The position numbers and the translations under genes are program-made. Under the pieces are notes generated by a model. It made no database searches and was not told the origin of the DNA. It saw nothing but the letters and a program-made list of their open reading frames with translations. DNA of 64,000 nt from CAZEBW01 sp964510205 (lineage in GTDB: Bacteria > Chloroflexota > Anaerolineae > VGOG01). Below, in pieces: positions 33,510-41,801 of the stretch. Location: assembly GCA_964510205.1 (NCBI GenBank), contig CAZEBW010000001.1:62001-126000 (forward strand), read 5' to 3'. How positions within the stretch are numbered: the stretch's first letter is position 1; each line of letters opens with the position of its first letter.

Positions 33510-34700
33510 ATGCGGACATTTCTCAAGGCGTTGGTAACCATTGTGGTCGTGGCGATGATCGCTGGAGCATCCTTCCTGGCAGGCTTTGGAGTGAATCGGC
33601 TCATCAATCCCGCCCCGGTCAATCCCCGTGCCGGCGAATCCGAGCAGTTCGATCTCTTTTGGGAAGCCTGGCAGATCATAGAGCAGGAGTTCTTCGGCGA
33701 TCTTCCCGATACGAAAGAGGTGATCTACGGCGCCATCCAAGGTGCATTGAGGTCCCTCGACGATCCGGCAACCATGTTGGTGGAGCCCATGCCCTCGGAA
33801 GACCAGACGATTGATCTGCGGGGAGCCTACGAAGGGATTGGGGCATTGGTGGCGGCAGACGAAACCGAGCAGATCGTCATTGTCTCACCTTTCGATGGCT
33901 CTCCCGCCATGGAGGCGGGCGTCATGGCTGGGGACGTGGTCCTCAAGGTGGACGATGTGGCGGTCACGGGCATGCCGCTGGGGGAGGCCGTGCGCCTCAT
34001 CCGCGGGCCCGAGGGCTCAACTGTTCGCCTCACCATCATGCGGGAAGAGGAGGCCGAGCCTGTGGTCATCGAGGTGACCAGAGGCGAGGTTGAGCTGACC
34101 ACTGTGGCCGGGCTGATCTTGGGAGAGGATATCGGCTACGTGCGCATTTCCCTTTTCAGCGAGCGGACCAGCCAGGAGTTGGAGGAAACCTTACAGGAGT
34201 TGATGGCGGAAGACCCATCGGGCCTGATCCTCGACTTGCGCAATAATCCCGGCGGCGTCTTTCCCTCAGCGGCCACCGAGGTGGCCAGCCAGTTCCTGGA
34301 TGGAGGCATCATCGTCTACGAGCAGTTCAGCGATGGCCGCGAGCAAGCGTACAGTGCCCAGCGAGGCGGTTTGGCCACCGACGTTCCTCTAGTAGTCTTG
34401 GTCAACCAGGGCACGGCCAGCAATTCAGAGGTCGTGGCGGGAGCTATCCAGGATCAGGATCGCGGAGTGCTCATCGGCGAGCAGACCTTCGGCAAAGGCT
34501 CAGTGCAGCGCGTCCACGCGCTGAGCGACGGGGCCAGCCTGCACGTCACCATGGCCCGGCTGCTGACCCCTGACCGCCACGCCTTCCACGGGGAGGGCCT
34601 CACTCCCGACATCGAGGTGCCTTTCACCGAAGAAGATTTCTTGCAGGGCATGGACCCCCAGCTCGATCGAGCGATCAAGTATCTTGAGATCGGTCGCTGA
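33510..34700 (+). CDS. ctpA: S41-family C-terminal processing peptidase
   Basis: 396 residues. An N-terminal membrane anchor (LVTIVVVAMIAGASFLAGFG) precedes a cap region, a PDZ domain (about 105-190: GAYEGIGALV, PFDGSPAMEAGVMAGDVVLKVDD), and the tail-protease domain. The serine/lysine dyad is GTASNSEVVAGA and TFGKGSVQ, with LDLRNNPGGVFPSA as the third block. It degrades or trims exported proteins outside the membrane. GAGAGGGGT precedes the ATG. It is probably alone in its transcript with the nuclease gene behind it. Confidence 0.93.
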   Translation: MRTFLKALVTIVVVAMIAGASFLAGFGVNRLINPAPVNPRAGESEQFDLFWEAWQIIEQEFFGDLPDTKEVIYGAIQGALRSLDDPATMLVEPMPSEDQTIDLRGAYEGIGALVAADETEQIVIVSPFDGSPAMEAGVMAGDVVLKVDDVAVTGMPLGEAVRLIRGPEGSTVRLTIMREEEAEPVVIEVTRGEVELTTVAGLILGEDIGYVRISLFSERTSQELEETLQELMAEDPSGLILDLRNNPGGVFPSAATEVASQFLDGGIIVYEQFSDGREQAYSAQRGGLATDVPLVVLVNQGTASNSEVVAGAIQDQDRGVLIGEQTFGKGSVQRVHALSDGASLHVTMARLLTPDRHAFHGEGLTPDIEVPFTEEDFLQGMDPQLDRAIKYLEIGR

Positions 34701-34805
34701 GAGCGGTATTTATTGAAGGAGACAGAAGAAATGGCCCAATTGACATTCACTTTCCCCCGGCCAGCAAGATATCGCGCTGAACAACCAAGCAGAGGATATG
34801 AAACC

Positions 34806-35642
34806 ATGAAGAAGTGCTTTCGACTATCCATCATTTGCATCGTCCTAGCCCTCCCACTGGCCGCCTGTGAGCAACCGACCGTCGTGCCCCCCGACGCTGT
34901 CGAGGCATTAGCTACCAGAGCCGTTGATGGAGACACCATCGAGGTAGAAATCGAGGGGGAGAGCTACAAGGTGCGCTACATAGGCATAGACACCCCGGAG
35001 CTGCACCATCCTGAGAAGCCGGTGGGATATTACGCTCAGGAAGCCTACGAGAAGAACAAGGAGCTGGTGGAGGGGAAAACGGTTTATCTGGAGAAGGACG
35101 TCTCGGAGACGGATCGCTACGGACGCCTGTTGCGCTATGTCTACACAGAAGACGTTTTCGTGAACGCCTACCTGGTGCAGCACGGCTATGCCCAGGCATC
35201 AACTTACCCGCCGGACGTCAAATACCAGGAGCAGTTCACAGAGTTGCAGCGAGAGGCGAGGGAAGCCGGACGGGGGCTATGGGAGCCTGTCCTGACGCCT
35301 GTTTCGGCTGGCGAGGTGGTCATTGACGCAGCCTGCTCCCAGTTTGATGCGCCAGGAAACGACCACACCAATCTGAACGAAGAGTACGTCTGCTTCACCA
35401 ATCAGAGCGATCACTCGGTGGACATGACGGGCTGGAGCGTGAACAAGAGGCCCGATATGTGGTACACTTTCCCCGAATTCATCCTGGGTCCAGCAGCCAG
35501 CGTCAGATTGCACAGCGGCAAGGAGATGGACACGGCCACCGATCTTTACTGGGGCAGCAACGCGGCCCTGTGGCGAAACATCCACGATGCAGTCTACCTC
35601 TACGACGCCGACTGGAAGCTGATGGACGAGTATTCGTGGTAG
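34806..35642 (+). CDS. Exported thermonuclease (SNase) with lamin-tail-like C-terminal domain
   Basis: 278 residues. Lipoprotein signal FRLSIICIVLALPLAAC ends at a lipobox Cys. The SNase domain (about 40-170) has RAVDGDTIEVEIEGE, VRYIGIDTPEL with the catalytic Arg/Asp, DRYGRLLRYVY and AREAGRGLWE. The rest (EEYVCFTNQSDHSVDMTGWS, VRLHSGKEMDTATDLYWG, WRNIHDAVYLYD) matches the lamin-tail (LTD) fold often attached to secreted nucleases. The ATG at 34806 is chosen over an earlier ATG because the signal peptide starts there and AGAGGA precedes it. A palindromic element begins exactly at its stop. Confidence 0.88.
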   Translation: MKKCFRLSIICIVLALPLAACEQPTVVPPDAVEALATRAVDGDTIEVEIEGESYKVRYIGIDTPELHHPEKPVGYYAQEAYEKNKELVEGKTVYLEKDVSETDRYGRLLRYVYTEDVFVNAYLVQHGYAQASTYPPDVKYQEQFTELQREAREAGRGLWEPVLTPVSAGEVVIDAACSQFDAPGNDHTNLNEEYVCFTNQSDHSVDMTGWSVNKRPDMWYTFPEFILGPAASVRLHSGKEMDTATDLYWGSNAALWRNIHDAVYLYDADWKLMDEYSW

Positions 35643-35760
35643 CGCCGGCCGAGTAGGAGCGAGCGGAGGCTACGCATCCGAGCGACGTATCGAGGCCAAG
35701 CGGGTCATGCAGAGAGCCGCTCGCTTGGTTTCGATACGCCTGCGGCTACTCAACCGGCGC
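35642..35760. repeat. Palindromic element, GCGCCGG-GAGTAG family (copy 1)
   Basis: Ends GCGCCGGCCGAGTAG and CTACTCAACCGGCGC, with inner pair GTATCGAGGCCAAGCG / CGCTTGGTTTCGATAC. About 119 bp, non-coding. A related copy lies at 41495-41622. The upstream gene's stop codon abuts the element. Confidence 0.82.
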
Positions 35761-35804
35761 TCGCTGGTCCTCTGCCCAAAAGACCCTGGGTGGGTGAAAT
35801 GAAT

Positions 35805-35833
35805 TGGACAAATTCACCAAGATAGTGTATACT
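35805..35833 (+). promoter_or_regulatory. Promoter of rpsT-recA
   Basis: TGGACA (35805-35810), 17-bp spacer, TATACT (35828-35833). The leader of ~140 nt contains the TGTCATTGCGAG palindromic element. Confidence 0.65.
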
Positions 35834-35863
35834 ACTTACCACACAGCGTAACTGTTCATATCG

Positions 35864-35940
35864 TGTCATTGCGAGGCGACGCTTTTCCGCCGAAGCAATC
35901 CCCGTGCATTGGAGATTGCTTCGCTTCGCTCGCAATGACA
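35864..35940. repeat. TGTCATTGCGAG palindromic repeat (copy 1)
   Basis: Ends TGTCATTGCGAG and CTCGCAATGACA, inner GAAGCAATCC / GGAGATTGCTTC; 77 bp. It sits in the rpsT leader, so it may influence S20 expression. A second copy follows rny. Confidence 0.85.
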
Positions 35941-35981
35941 GCCTGAGTAGTCGCGACACAGCTTGAAAAGGGAGGCAAGAT

Positions 35982-36269
35982 TTGGCTAACATTAGATCGG
36001 CTATCAAACGAATCAGGAGTTCGGCCAGGAAGCGAGAGCGCAACCAGGTGTTTCGGTCGCGAGCTCGCAGCCATGTCAACAAATCCAGAAGGTTCATCGC
36101 CGAAGGGAAGATCGAGGAGGCGCAGAAAGAGGTCCAACTGGCTATCGTCGCCCTAGACAAAGCCGCCTCGAAGGGCATCATCCACAAGAACAAAGCCGCG
36201 CGCTCCAAGTCGCGGCTGATGAAGAGACTTAACCAAGCAGCATCGGTGGCCAACCAGTCTGTACAATAG
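35982..36269 (+). CDS. rpsT: Small ribosomal subunit protein bS20
   Basis: 95 residues, strongly basic and helical, with NIRSAIKRIRSSARKRERN, ARSHVNKSRRFI and HKNKAARSKSRLMKRLN, the complete S20 pattern. The start is TTG at 35982 with GGGAGG upstream; non-ATG starts are typical of rpsT and are used for autoregulation in E. coli. recA follows after 38 bases. Confidence 0.95.
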   Translation: MANIRSAIKRIRSSARKRERNQVFRSRARSHVNKSRRFIAEGKIEEAQKEVQLAIVALDKAASKGIIHKNKAARSKSRLMKRLNQAASVANQSVQ

Positions 36270-36307
36270 AAAGTCAACGCGGTACAGTCAGCAACAGGAG
36301 AGAAAAT

Positions 36308-37369
36308 ATGGCAAACGAGGGACGTGGGAAGGCACTGGAGGTTACCTTGTCCAACATCAAGAAGCGATTTGGCGATGGGGCCATCATGAGGTTGGGCGAG
36401 GCCACTCACCTCGACGTGGAAGTCATACCCACCGGTTCCATCTCCCTGGACATTGCCCTGGGAGTGGGCGGTGTACCCAGGGGAAGAGTGACCGAGATCT
36501 ATGGTCCCGAGGCTTCGGGCAAGACCACCCTGGCGCAACACATCGTGGCCGAAGCGCAGAAGAGGGGCGGCCTGGCTGCTTTCATTGACATGGAACACGC
36601 GCTGGACCCAAGCTACGCCCGCAAGTGTGGGGTGGACGTAGAGAACCTATACATCTCCCAACCCGATACCGGCGAACAAGCGCTGGAGATCGCTGAGGCC
36701 CTGATCAGATCGGGGGCGGTGGACGTCGTGGTCATTGACTCAGTGGCCGCGCTCGTACCCCGCGCCGAGATCGAGGGCGAGATGGGAGACACTCACATCG
36801 GCCTGCAGGCCCGCTTGATGAGTCAGGCCCTCAGGAAGCTCTCAGGCGCCATCAAGCAGTCCAATACCGCCGTGGTCTTCACCAACCAGCTCAGGATGAA
36901 GATCGGCGTCATGTTTGGCAACCCAGAGACCACTTCGGGAGGCCGAGCCCTCAAGTTCTATTCCTCAGTACGTCTGGACATTCGGCGCGTGCAGGCCATC
37001 AAGCAATCGGGGGAGATCCTGGGCATCCGCGCCAAGGTTCGGGTGGTGAAGAACAAGGTAGCTCCCCCATTCAGGTTGGCTGAGTTCGATATCATGTACA
37101 ACGAAGGCATCTCTCGGACGGGGGATATTCTCGACATAGGTGTCGAGATGGACCTGATTGACAAAAAAGGCGCTTACTATTATTATGGCGAGGAGCGCGT
37201 GGGCCACGGACGGGAGAACGCCAAGGAATTCTTGGGGGATAACCCCGAGCTAGCCCTGGAAATCGAGAACAAGATTCGCGAGAGGGCGGGGCTGCCCCTG
37301 ACAAGTCAGCCCGTAGCCGACGACGAAGCCGCTCCCAGCGAAGTGGATGAGGAGTCTGAAGAAGACTGA
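36308..37369 (+). CDS. recA: Recombinase A
   Basis: 353-residue strand-exchange and SOS coprotease. Walker A GPEASGKTT, the catalytic Glu region AAFIDMEHALDP, Walker B VDVVVIDSVAALVP, loop L2 (FTNQLRMKIGVMFGNPETTSGG), AFDIMY-like EFDIMYNEGISRTGD, and an acidic C-terminal tail rich in Glu/Asp. Probably co-transcribed with rpsT. No LexA-like box is obvious just upstream. recX follows only after 650 bp. Confidence 0.98.
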   Translation: MANEGRGKALEVTLSNIKKRFGDGAIMRLGEATHLDVEVIPTGSISLDIALGVGGVPRGRVTEIYGPEASGKTTLAQHIVAEAQKRGGLAAFIDMEHALDPSYARKCGVDVENLYISQPDTGEQALEIAEALIRSGAVDVVVIDSVAALVPRAEIEGEMGDTHIGLQARLMSQALRKLSGAIKQSNTAVVFTNQLRMKIGVMFGNPETTSGGRALKFYSSVRLDIRRVQAIKQSGEILGIRAKVRVVKNKVAPPFRLAEFDIMYNEGISRTGDILDIGVEMDLIDKKGAYYYYGEERVGHGRENAKEFLGDNPELALEIENKIRERAGLPLTSQPVADDEAAPSEVDEESEED

Positions 37370-37916
37370 CCCTCGTCAGCGAGAGCGTTCTGAAGGGGCC
37401 GGCGAGGACGTCCAACGGTCCCTATGAATTACTTGAAAACAGAGGAGCTTGCACACTGCCTACCCAGGGCTCCTCAGCCACAGCTATCCATTGCGAAATG
37501 TCGAAGGAGCCTCTACCTCTAGTCCCATTGGCACAGCACACCAAGTTTTGGCTTCGCTATCCCGCCCTGCGCAAGGGCATAGAGACTTACTCAACTATCT
37601 CGGTTAGCTCCGAATCCACCTTCCCCAGCTTTCGGAAGGATTCGAATTTGTGTTTGCGGCACGTGTCATTGGGTATCTAGTATTTGAGCTCACCCAGGTG
37701 ACCTCCGAGTCGAGGCGAATGCCCTGAGAGAAAGGGCGACTCGGATGCGTGAAAGAAGGCAGCAATCGCAAGAGTAGAATGTCGTGTTCCTTGTCCTTAG
37801 TTCATTCCAGCGGCGAATGCTGCTAGACAAAACCGTTCTGTCACTGAAGGGGTTCTCTTCGCTCGTTGTTTAGAGCGAGCCGAAGCAACAGACGCTCCTG
37901 CGCACCAGCTTAGCGA
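37370..37916 (+). other. Long recA-recX intergenic stretch, candidate non-coding RNA
   Basis: No reading frame with coding character. Several stem-loops are visible on the plus strand: GAGGAGC...GGGCTCCTC (37441-37475), CCGAGTCG with inner GCCCT/AGGGC closing at GACTCGG (about 37708-37747), and CTTCGCTCG...GCGAGCCGAAG (about 37857-37885). The stretch ends in a strong terminator at 37917-37950. A transcript could be a recA 3' UTR or an independent RNA. I checked by eye for RNase P, tmRNA and SRP RNA signatures and saw none; a 6S-type RNA cannot be excluded. Confidence 0.4.
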
Positions 37917-37950
37917 TAGCTGTGGCAACCGATTGCCACGGCTATTTTTT
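37917..37950 (+). terminator. Strong rho-independent terminator before recX
   Basis: Arms TAGCTGTGGCAA and TTGCCACGGCTA (one G-T pair), CCGA loop, then TTTTTTG. It ends whatever transcript crosses the recA-recX gap. Confidence 0.85.
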
Positions 37951-38020
37951 GTTTTGACAGCGTAATCGCCGACGAAGATGTAGCTTCCGACAGCGTGCGT
38001 CGCCAGAGGATAAGCCAACC

Positions 38021-38659
38021 ATGGCCGGCAAGATAACGGCCCTCAAAGTCCAAAAGAGAGACCCCAATCGGGTCAATGTCTATTTGGATGGTCGCTTTGC
38101 TTTCGGCTTGGCAGCCATCGAAGCAGCCAGGCTGCAGCGCGGCCAGATGCTCTCCGATGAGGACATCAAAAGGTTAAAGGAGAGGGATTCCTTTGAGAAG
38201 GCCCGCAACCGCGTTTTGCGCTTTCTATCCTACCGTCCGCGCAGCGAAGCCGAAGTGCGACGCTACTTGCAGGACAAAGACGTATCCCTGGCCATCGCAG
38301 ACGAGGTCGTCGAGCGCCTAACACGAGCCAAACTCCTAGACGACCTGGCCTTCGCGCGCTATTGGGTGGAAAACAGGGAGAGATTCAAGCCGCGCGGTGT
38401 GCGGATGTTGCGCCACGAACTCCGCCAAAAGGGCGTGGACGCCAAGATCATCGCCCAATCGCTGGCCGACCTCAACGAGGAAGAGATCGCCTATCGAGCC
38501 GCGACTCAACGAGGCCGCAGGCTGGCCCACCTCGACCAAGCCTCCTTCCGCAAGAAACTAAGTGCCTACCTGCTGCGGCGGGGCTTCCCATACGGGGTGG
38601 TGAAACCGGTCGTAGAACGCACCTGGCAGGAGTTCGGAGCGGAGGATGAGAAAACATAA
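38021..38659 (+). CDS. recX: Regulatory protein RecX
   Basis: 212-residue inhibitor/modulator of RecA filaments. ITALKVQKRDPNRVNVYLDG at the N-terminus and three tandem three-helix repeats with LRFLSYRPRSEAEVRRYL, LLDDLAFARYWVENRE, LRHELRQKGVDAKII and LSAYLLRRGFPYGVVKPVV are typical. It sits behind its own gap rather than overlapping recA, so it may be expressed separately. rny follows after 25 bases. Confidence 0.9.
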   Translation: MAGKITALKVQKRDPNRVNVYLDGRFAFGLAAIEAARLQRGQMLSDEDIKRLKERDSFEKARNRVLRFLSYRPRSEAEVRRYLQDKDVSLAIADEVVERLTRAKLLDDLAFARYWVENRERFKPRGVRMLRHELRQKGVDAKIIAQSLADLNEEEIAYRAATQRGRRLAHLDQASFRKKLSAYLLRRGFPYGVVKPVVERTWQEFGAEDEKT

Positions 38660-38684
38660 ACGAAGATGAAAGTGAGGATATGAG

Positions 38685-40232
38685 ATGAATGGACCACCTT
38701 TGTCTGGATTCCCTTTGGTTGTTGTAGGCTCCGTGATTGCTCTCTCGCTTGGCGTGATCCTCGGCTATCTGCTCAACCGCTATCTGAGCCAAGCGCGCCT
38801 TGAATCGGCGGAAGCGAAAGCCAAGCGCCTAATGGCCGAGGCTCAGACCAAATCTAAGGAGTTATTGCTGGCAGCGAAGGACGAGGCTCTGAAGTTCCGC
38901 GACCAGGCCGAGGCTGAGTTCAAGAGAAAGCGGCAAGAACTTCAAAAGGAGGAGGAAAGGCTACAAAAGCACAGAGAATCTATTGACCTCAAGATGACGC
39001 GCATTGACGACAGGGAACGCCAGCTCAATAAGCGTCAAAGCAGTCTGGACCGCCTGCGGAACGAACTGGACAAGATGCATGAGCAGCGTACGCAGGAACT
39101 GGAGAGGATATCGAACTTAACCCAGGATGAAGCAAGAGAGGTGCTGCTGCAAAACGTTGCCGAGACAGCTCGCCAGGATATGGCCCGCGTGATCAGGGAA
39201 GTAGAGGCCCAGGCCAAAGAGGAAGCGGATCGCCGGGCCCGCGAGATCATCACGGTGGCCATTCAGCGGTTCGCTTCCGATGAGGTAGCGGAAACGACCG
39301 TCTCCACGGTGCCTCTGCCGAGCGACGACATGAAAGGGCGCATCATTGGCCGTGGCGGACGCAATATCCGAGCCTTCGAAAAGGCCACAGGGGTAGACGT
39401 GGTGGTGGACGACACGCCCGAGGCCGTGCTCCTCTCCTGTTACGACCCCGTACGGCGCGAGGTTGGCCGCGTGGCCATGAACAAGCTGGTCTTGGATGGA
39501 CGTATCCACCCCGGCCGCATCGAGCACATCGTGAGCAAGTCCCAAGAGGAGGTAGCGGCCGTCATTCGCGAGACAGGAGAGCAAGCAGCCTACGATACCG
39601 GCGTGCCCGGTCTGCACCCCAAGCTGATCGAGTTGCTGGGCCGGCTCAAGTATCGCACCAGCTATGGTCAAAATGTGCTGGCCCATTCACTGGAGACGGC
39701 TGGCCTGGCGAGTATGATGGCCGCCGAACTGGGGGCTAACGTTGACTTGTCCAAAAAGGCGGGGCTTCTGCACGACATCGGCAAGGCCGTTGACCACGAA
39801 GTAAATGGCCCCCACGCCCTCATCGGCGCCGATATCGCCAAGCGATTGGGCTTATCGGCGGAGGTCGTCAACTGCATCGCCGCCCATCACCGGGAGGAAG
39901 AGCCGCAATGTCTGGAGGCCATCCTGGTCGAGGCCGCCGACGCCATCTCTGGCGCCCGCCCCGGCGCTCGCCGCGAAAGCCTGGAGCACTATCTCAAGCG
40001 CGTCAAAGCCCTGGAAGGGGTCGCCGATTCCTTCGAGGGTGTGGATCAGTCCTATGCCATTCAAGCTGGCCGCGAGATAAGGATCATGGTCAAGCCCGAA
40101 GAAATTGATGACCTGGCTGCCATCCACCTCTCCAAGAACATCGCCAAAAAGGTGGAGGAAACACTGGAGTATCCAGGGCAGATCAAGGTCACCGTCATCC
40201 GTGAGACAAGAGCTGTAGAGCACGCCAAGTAA
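38685..40232 (+). CDS. rny: Ribonuclease Y
   Basis: 515-residue membrane-anchored endoribonuclease that initiates mRNA decay. One N-terminal transmembrane helix (VVVGSVIALSLGVILGYLL), a long charged coiled coil (about 35-190), a KH domain (MKGRIIGRGGRNIRAFEKATG), and an HD domain with SLETAGLASMMAAELG and LLHDIGKAVDHEV. The C-terminal IKVTVIRETRAVEHAK is diagnostic. A terminator follows. Confidence 0.97.
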   Translation: MNGPPLSGFPLVVVGSVIALSLGVILGYLLNRYLSQARLESAEAKAKRLMAEAQTKSKELLLAAKDEALKFRDQAEAEFKRKRQELQKEEERLQKHRESIDLKMTRIDDRERQLNKRQSSLDRLRNELDKMHEQRTQELERISNLTQDEAREVLLQNVAETARQDMARVIREVEAQAKEEADRRAREIITVAIQRFASDEVAETTVSTVPLPSDDMKGRIIGRGGRNIRAFEKATGVDVVVDDTPEAVLLSCYDPVRREVGRVAMNKLVLDGRIHPGRIEHIVSKSQEEVAAVIRETGEQAAYDTGVPGLHPKLIELLGRLKYRTSYGQNVLAHSLETAGLASMMAAELGANVDLSKKAGLLHDIGKAVDHEVNGPHALIGADIAKRLGLSAEVVNCIAAHHREEEPQCLEAILVEAADAISGARPGARRESLEHYLKRVKALEGVADSFEGVDQSYAIQAGREIRIMVKPEEIDDLAAIHLSKNIAKKVEETLEYPGQIKVTVIRETRAVEHAK

Positions 40233-40274
40233 GCACGCAGCATTCCAGCTCGACAATGTTAACTTCCGCGTCAG

Positions 40275-40362
40275 TGTCATTGCGAGGCGCGCTGTCTGCG
40301 CCGAAGCAATCCCCAAGTCGCTGATAGGAGATTGCTTCGCCCCTGCGGGGCTCGCAATGACA
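40275..40362. repeat. TGTCATTGCGAG palindromic repeat (copy 2)
   Basis: Ends TGTCATTGCGAG and CTCGCAATGACA, 88 bp. It is flanked by a further inverted pair, GACAATGTTAA (about 40251) and TTAACATTGTC (about 40369-40379), suggesting insertion into, or growth around, an older palindrome. Confidence 0.85.
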
Positions 40363-40396
40363 TTAACTTAACATTGTCCAACTAGCCACAAGGACA

Positions 40397-40438
40397 AAGC
40401 CCTGCGGACTAGAAGTCAGTTCGCAGGGCTTCTTTTTG
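40397..40438 (+). terminator. Terminator of rny
   Basis: Perfect 10-bp arms AAGCCCTGCG and CGCAGGGCTT followed by CTTTTTG. It also lies at the 3' side of the converging anti-sigma gene. Confidence 0.9.
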
Positions 40439-40462
40439 TTCTGCTGGCAGTTCAGCTTATCC

Positions 40463-41428
40463 CTAGCCGATGTGTTGACGGCGTCTGGCAGCCAGCGTGG
40501 CTACGGCTAGAATGAGAACCAGGGATAGCAAGCCGATTTCGGCAACGCGCCACAGCGCCGACTCCGACCTGCCGGATCGAGCAGCAGGCGGGGCAGCCGT
40601 CGGCAGAGGGAGGGGGGTAGAGGGCACAACCTCAGCAACGGCTGTGGGCGTAGAAGCAGGCTCCACTGGACCAACCGCCTCAGCCGGCTGCGGCGTGGGC
40701 ATTGCCGTGGCTTCAGCCCAATCCTCTCTGGCAGCTTGAGGACCCTCGGCTTGCGCTCCCCACTCGGGCGTGGACAGCATGAGAGCAGACGGGGCCTCCG
40801 CCTCTATCTCCTCTGCCACGGTGGGGAGGGGCGACGGCTGCGGTACCCGCTTCGGCTCTCCTTTGCCCGCGGACGGAGCAGGCGAAGGCGTCGCCGCGTA
40901 AACGCGCTCGCTCTCCGCCAGCGGCGCCTCGCTGGGCGCTTCTACCACCGCCTCCTTCTCAACCTCCTTCTCGACGACCACTTCCTTCTCCAGCACCACG
41001 GTCTCAGCCACCAGCTTCTCCACTGGCGCCTCTCGCACCACCACCTCGGGCGCCCTGGCTGGGGCCAGATCAGGGAACGGGCCGCTGACAAAGACATCGC
41101 CAGCCAGCACCACAGCGAAGAGGATGGCAGCCACCGCGGTGGCCGCTCTCAGGAAGTCATAGGCTCGCCTCGTCTGGAAGAAGCTGGGGCTTGGGGCAGG
41201 CTCGACAGGGCGGATGGTGAAGGCGCGCGGCGCGACCACGGGGGACAGCTCTCCCAGGAGGGCCACTGTCTGGCGCAGGGTGCGCAGATTCTGAGTGCAG
41301 TCGGCGCACTGGGCCAGGTGCTTTTCCACCAGGGCTCGCTCCGTGGGCGAGAGCTCCCCATCTATATAAGCAGAGAGCATCTCCTCCACACGTTGATGCT
41401 CGGATTTGAATAGGCGATCGAATATCAC
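40463..41428 (-). CDS. Membrane anti-sigma factor with N-terminal zinc finger
   Basis: 321 residues. The zinc-binding anti-sigma domain (LSAYIDGELSPTERALVEKHL, then AQCADCTQNLR with CxxC; ligand His in KHL) occupies the first ~55 residues. A transmembrane helix follows (AATAVAAILFAVVLAGDVFV, about 95-115). Next is a long Glu/Val- then Pro/Ala/Thr-rich outside segment (VLEKEVVVEKEVEKEAVVEA), and a second C-terminal helix (IGLLSLVLILAVATLAA). It should hold the ECF sigma factor encoded upstream at the membrane. The 373-bp gap with a composite palindrome between them is unusual for such a pair. Confidence 0.82.
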   Translation of the reverse strand: MIFDRLFKSEHQRVEEMLSAYIDGELSPTERALVEKHLAQCADCTQNLRTLRQTVALLGELSPVVAPRAFTIRPVEPAPSPSFFQTRRAYDFLRAATAVAAILFAVVLAGDVFVSGPFPDLAPARAPEVVVREAPVEKLVAETVVLEKEVVVEKEVEKEAVVEAPSEAPLAESERVYAATPSPAPSAGKGEPKRVPQPSPLPTVAEEIEAEAPSALMLSTPEWGAQAEGPQAAREDWAEATAMPTPQPAEAVGPVEPASTPTAVAEVVPSTPLPLPTAAPPAARSGRSESALWRVAEIGLLSLVLILAVATLAARRRQHIG

Positions 41429-41445
41429 TTGGCTCCACTCCAGTG

Positions 41446-41665
41446 ACTAGTACACATGGGCGTAAATCCTTCCCCGGTTAGGCGTTGGGCGAGAGCGCCG
41501 GTTGAGTAGGAGCAGAGCGACGTATCGAAACCAAGCGGCTTGTGAAAAGCACTGTTTTGGGCAGAAAACGCTTGGTTTCGATACACTTCTCCGCTGGCGC
41601 TACGAAGTTACTCAACCGGCGCTTGTCCTGTAACTACCGAAGGATTTCCGCCGCGATGTACTAGT
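41446..41665. repeat. Composite nested palindromic element between sigma and anti-sigma genes
   Basis: Outer arms ACTAGTACA...GGGCGTAAATCCTTC and their near-reverse complement GAAGGATTT..GCC...TGTACTAGT enclose an inner element (41495-41622) with GCGCCGGTTGAGTAG / CTCAACCGGCGC ends. The inner element is related to that at 35642-35760 and holds an inner ATCGAAACCAAGCG/CGCTTGGTTTCGAT pair. It looks like one mobile palindrome inserted in the loop of another. Confidence 0.82.
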
Positions 41666-41699
41666 CGCACAGATAACCAGCCGATCTCACTCGTACCTC

Positions 41700-41765
41700 A
41701 GCGATGGAGCCCCCAACTTGTTGGGGGGCAAAGAACCCGAACAAGTTCGGGACTCCGCTGCCAGA
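41700..41765. repeat. REP-like hairpins downstream of the sigma gene
   Basis: CCCCCAACTTGTTGGGGG and CCCGAACAAGTTCGGG lie side by side. The second motif recurs between the DUF1290 gene and ftsA (about 61577-61594). Confidence 0.7.
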
Positions 41766-41801
41766 AGGCCCTTACCCAACTAACAAAATCAATGTGATGG
41801 A

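Noticed and set aside
37370..37950. RNase P RNA, tmRNA or SRP RNA in the recA-recX gap
   Set aside because: The conserved GAGGAAAGTCC, tRNA-like end with tag ORF, and GGAA-tetraloop helix were looked for and not seen; only a generic candidate RNA is retained.
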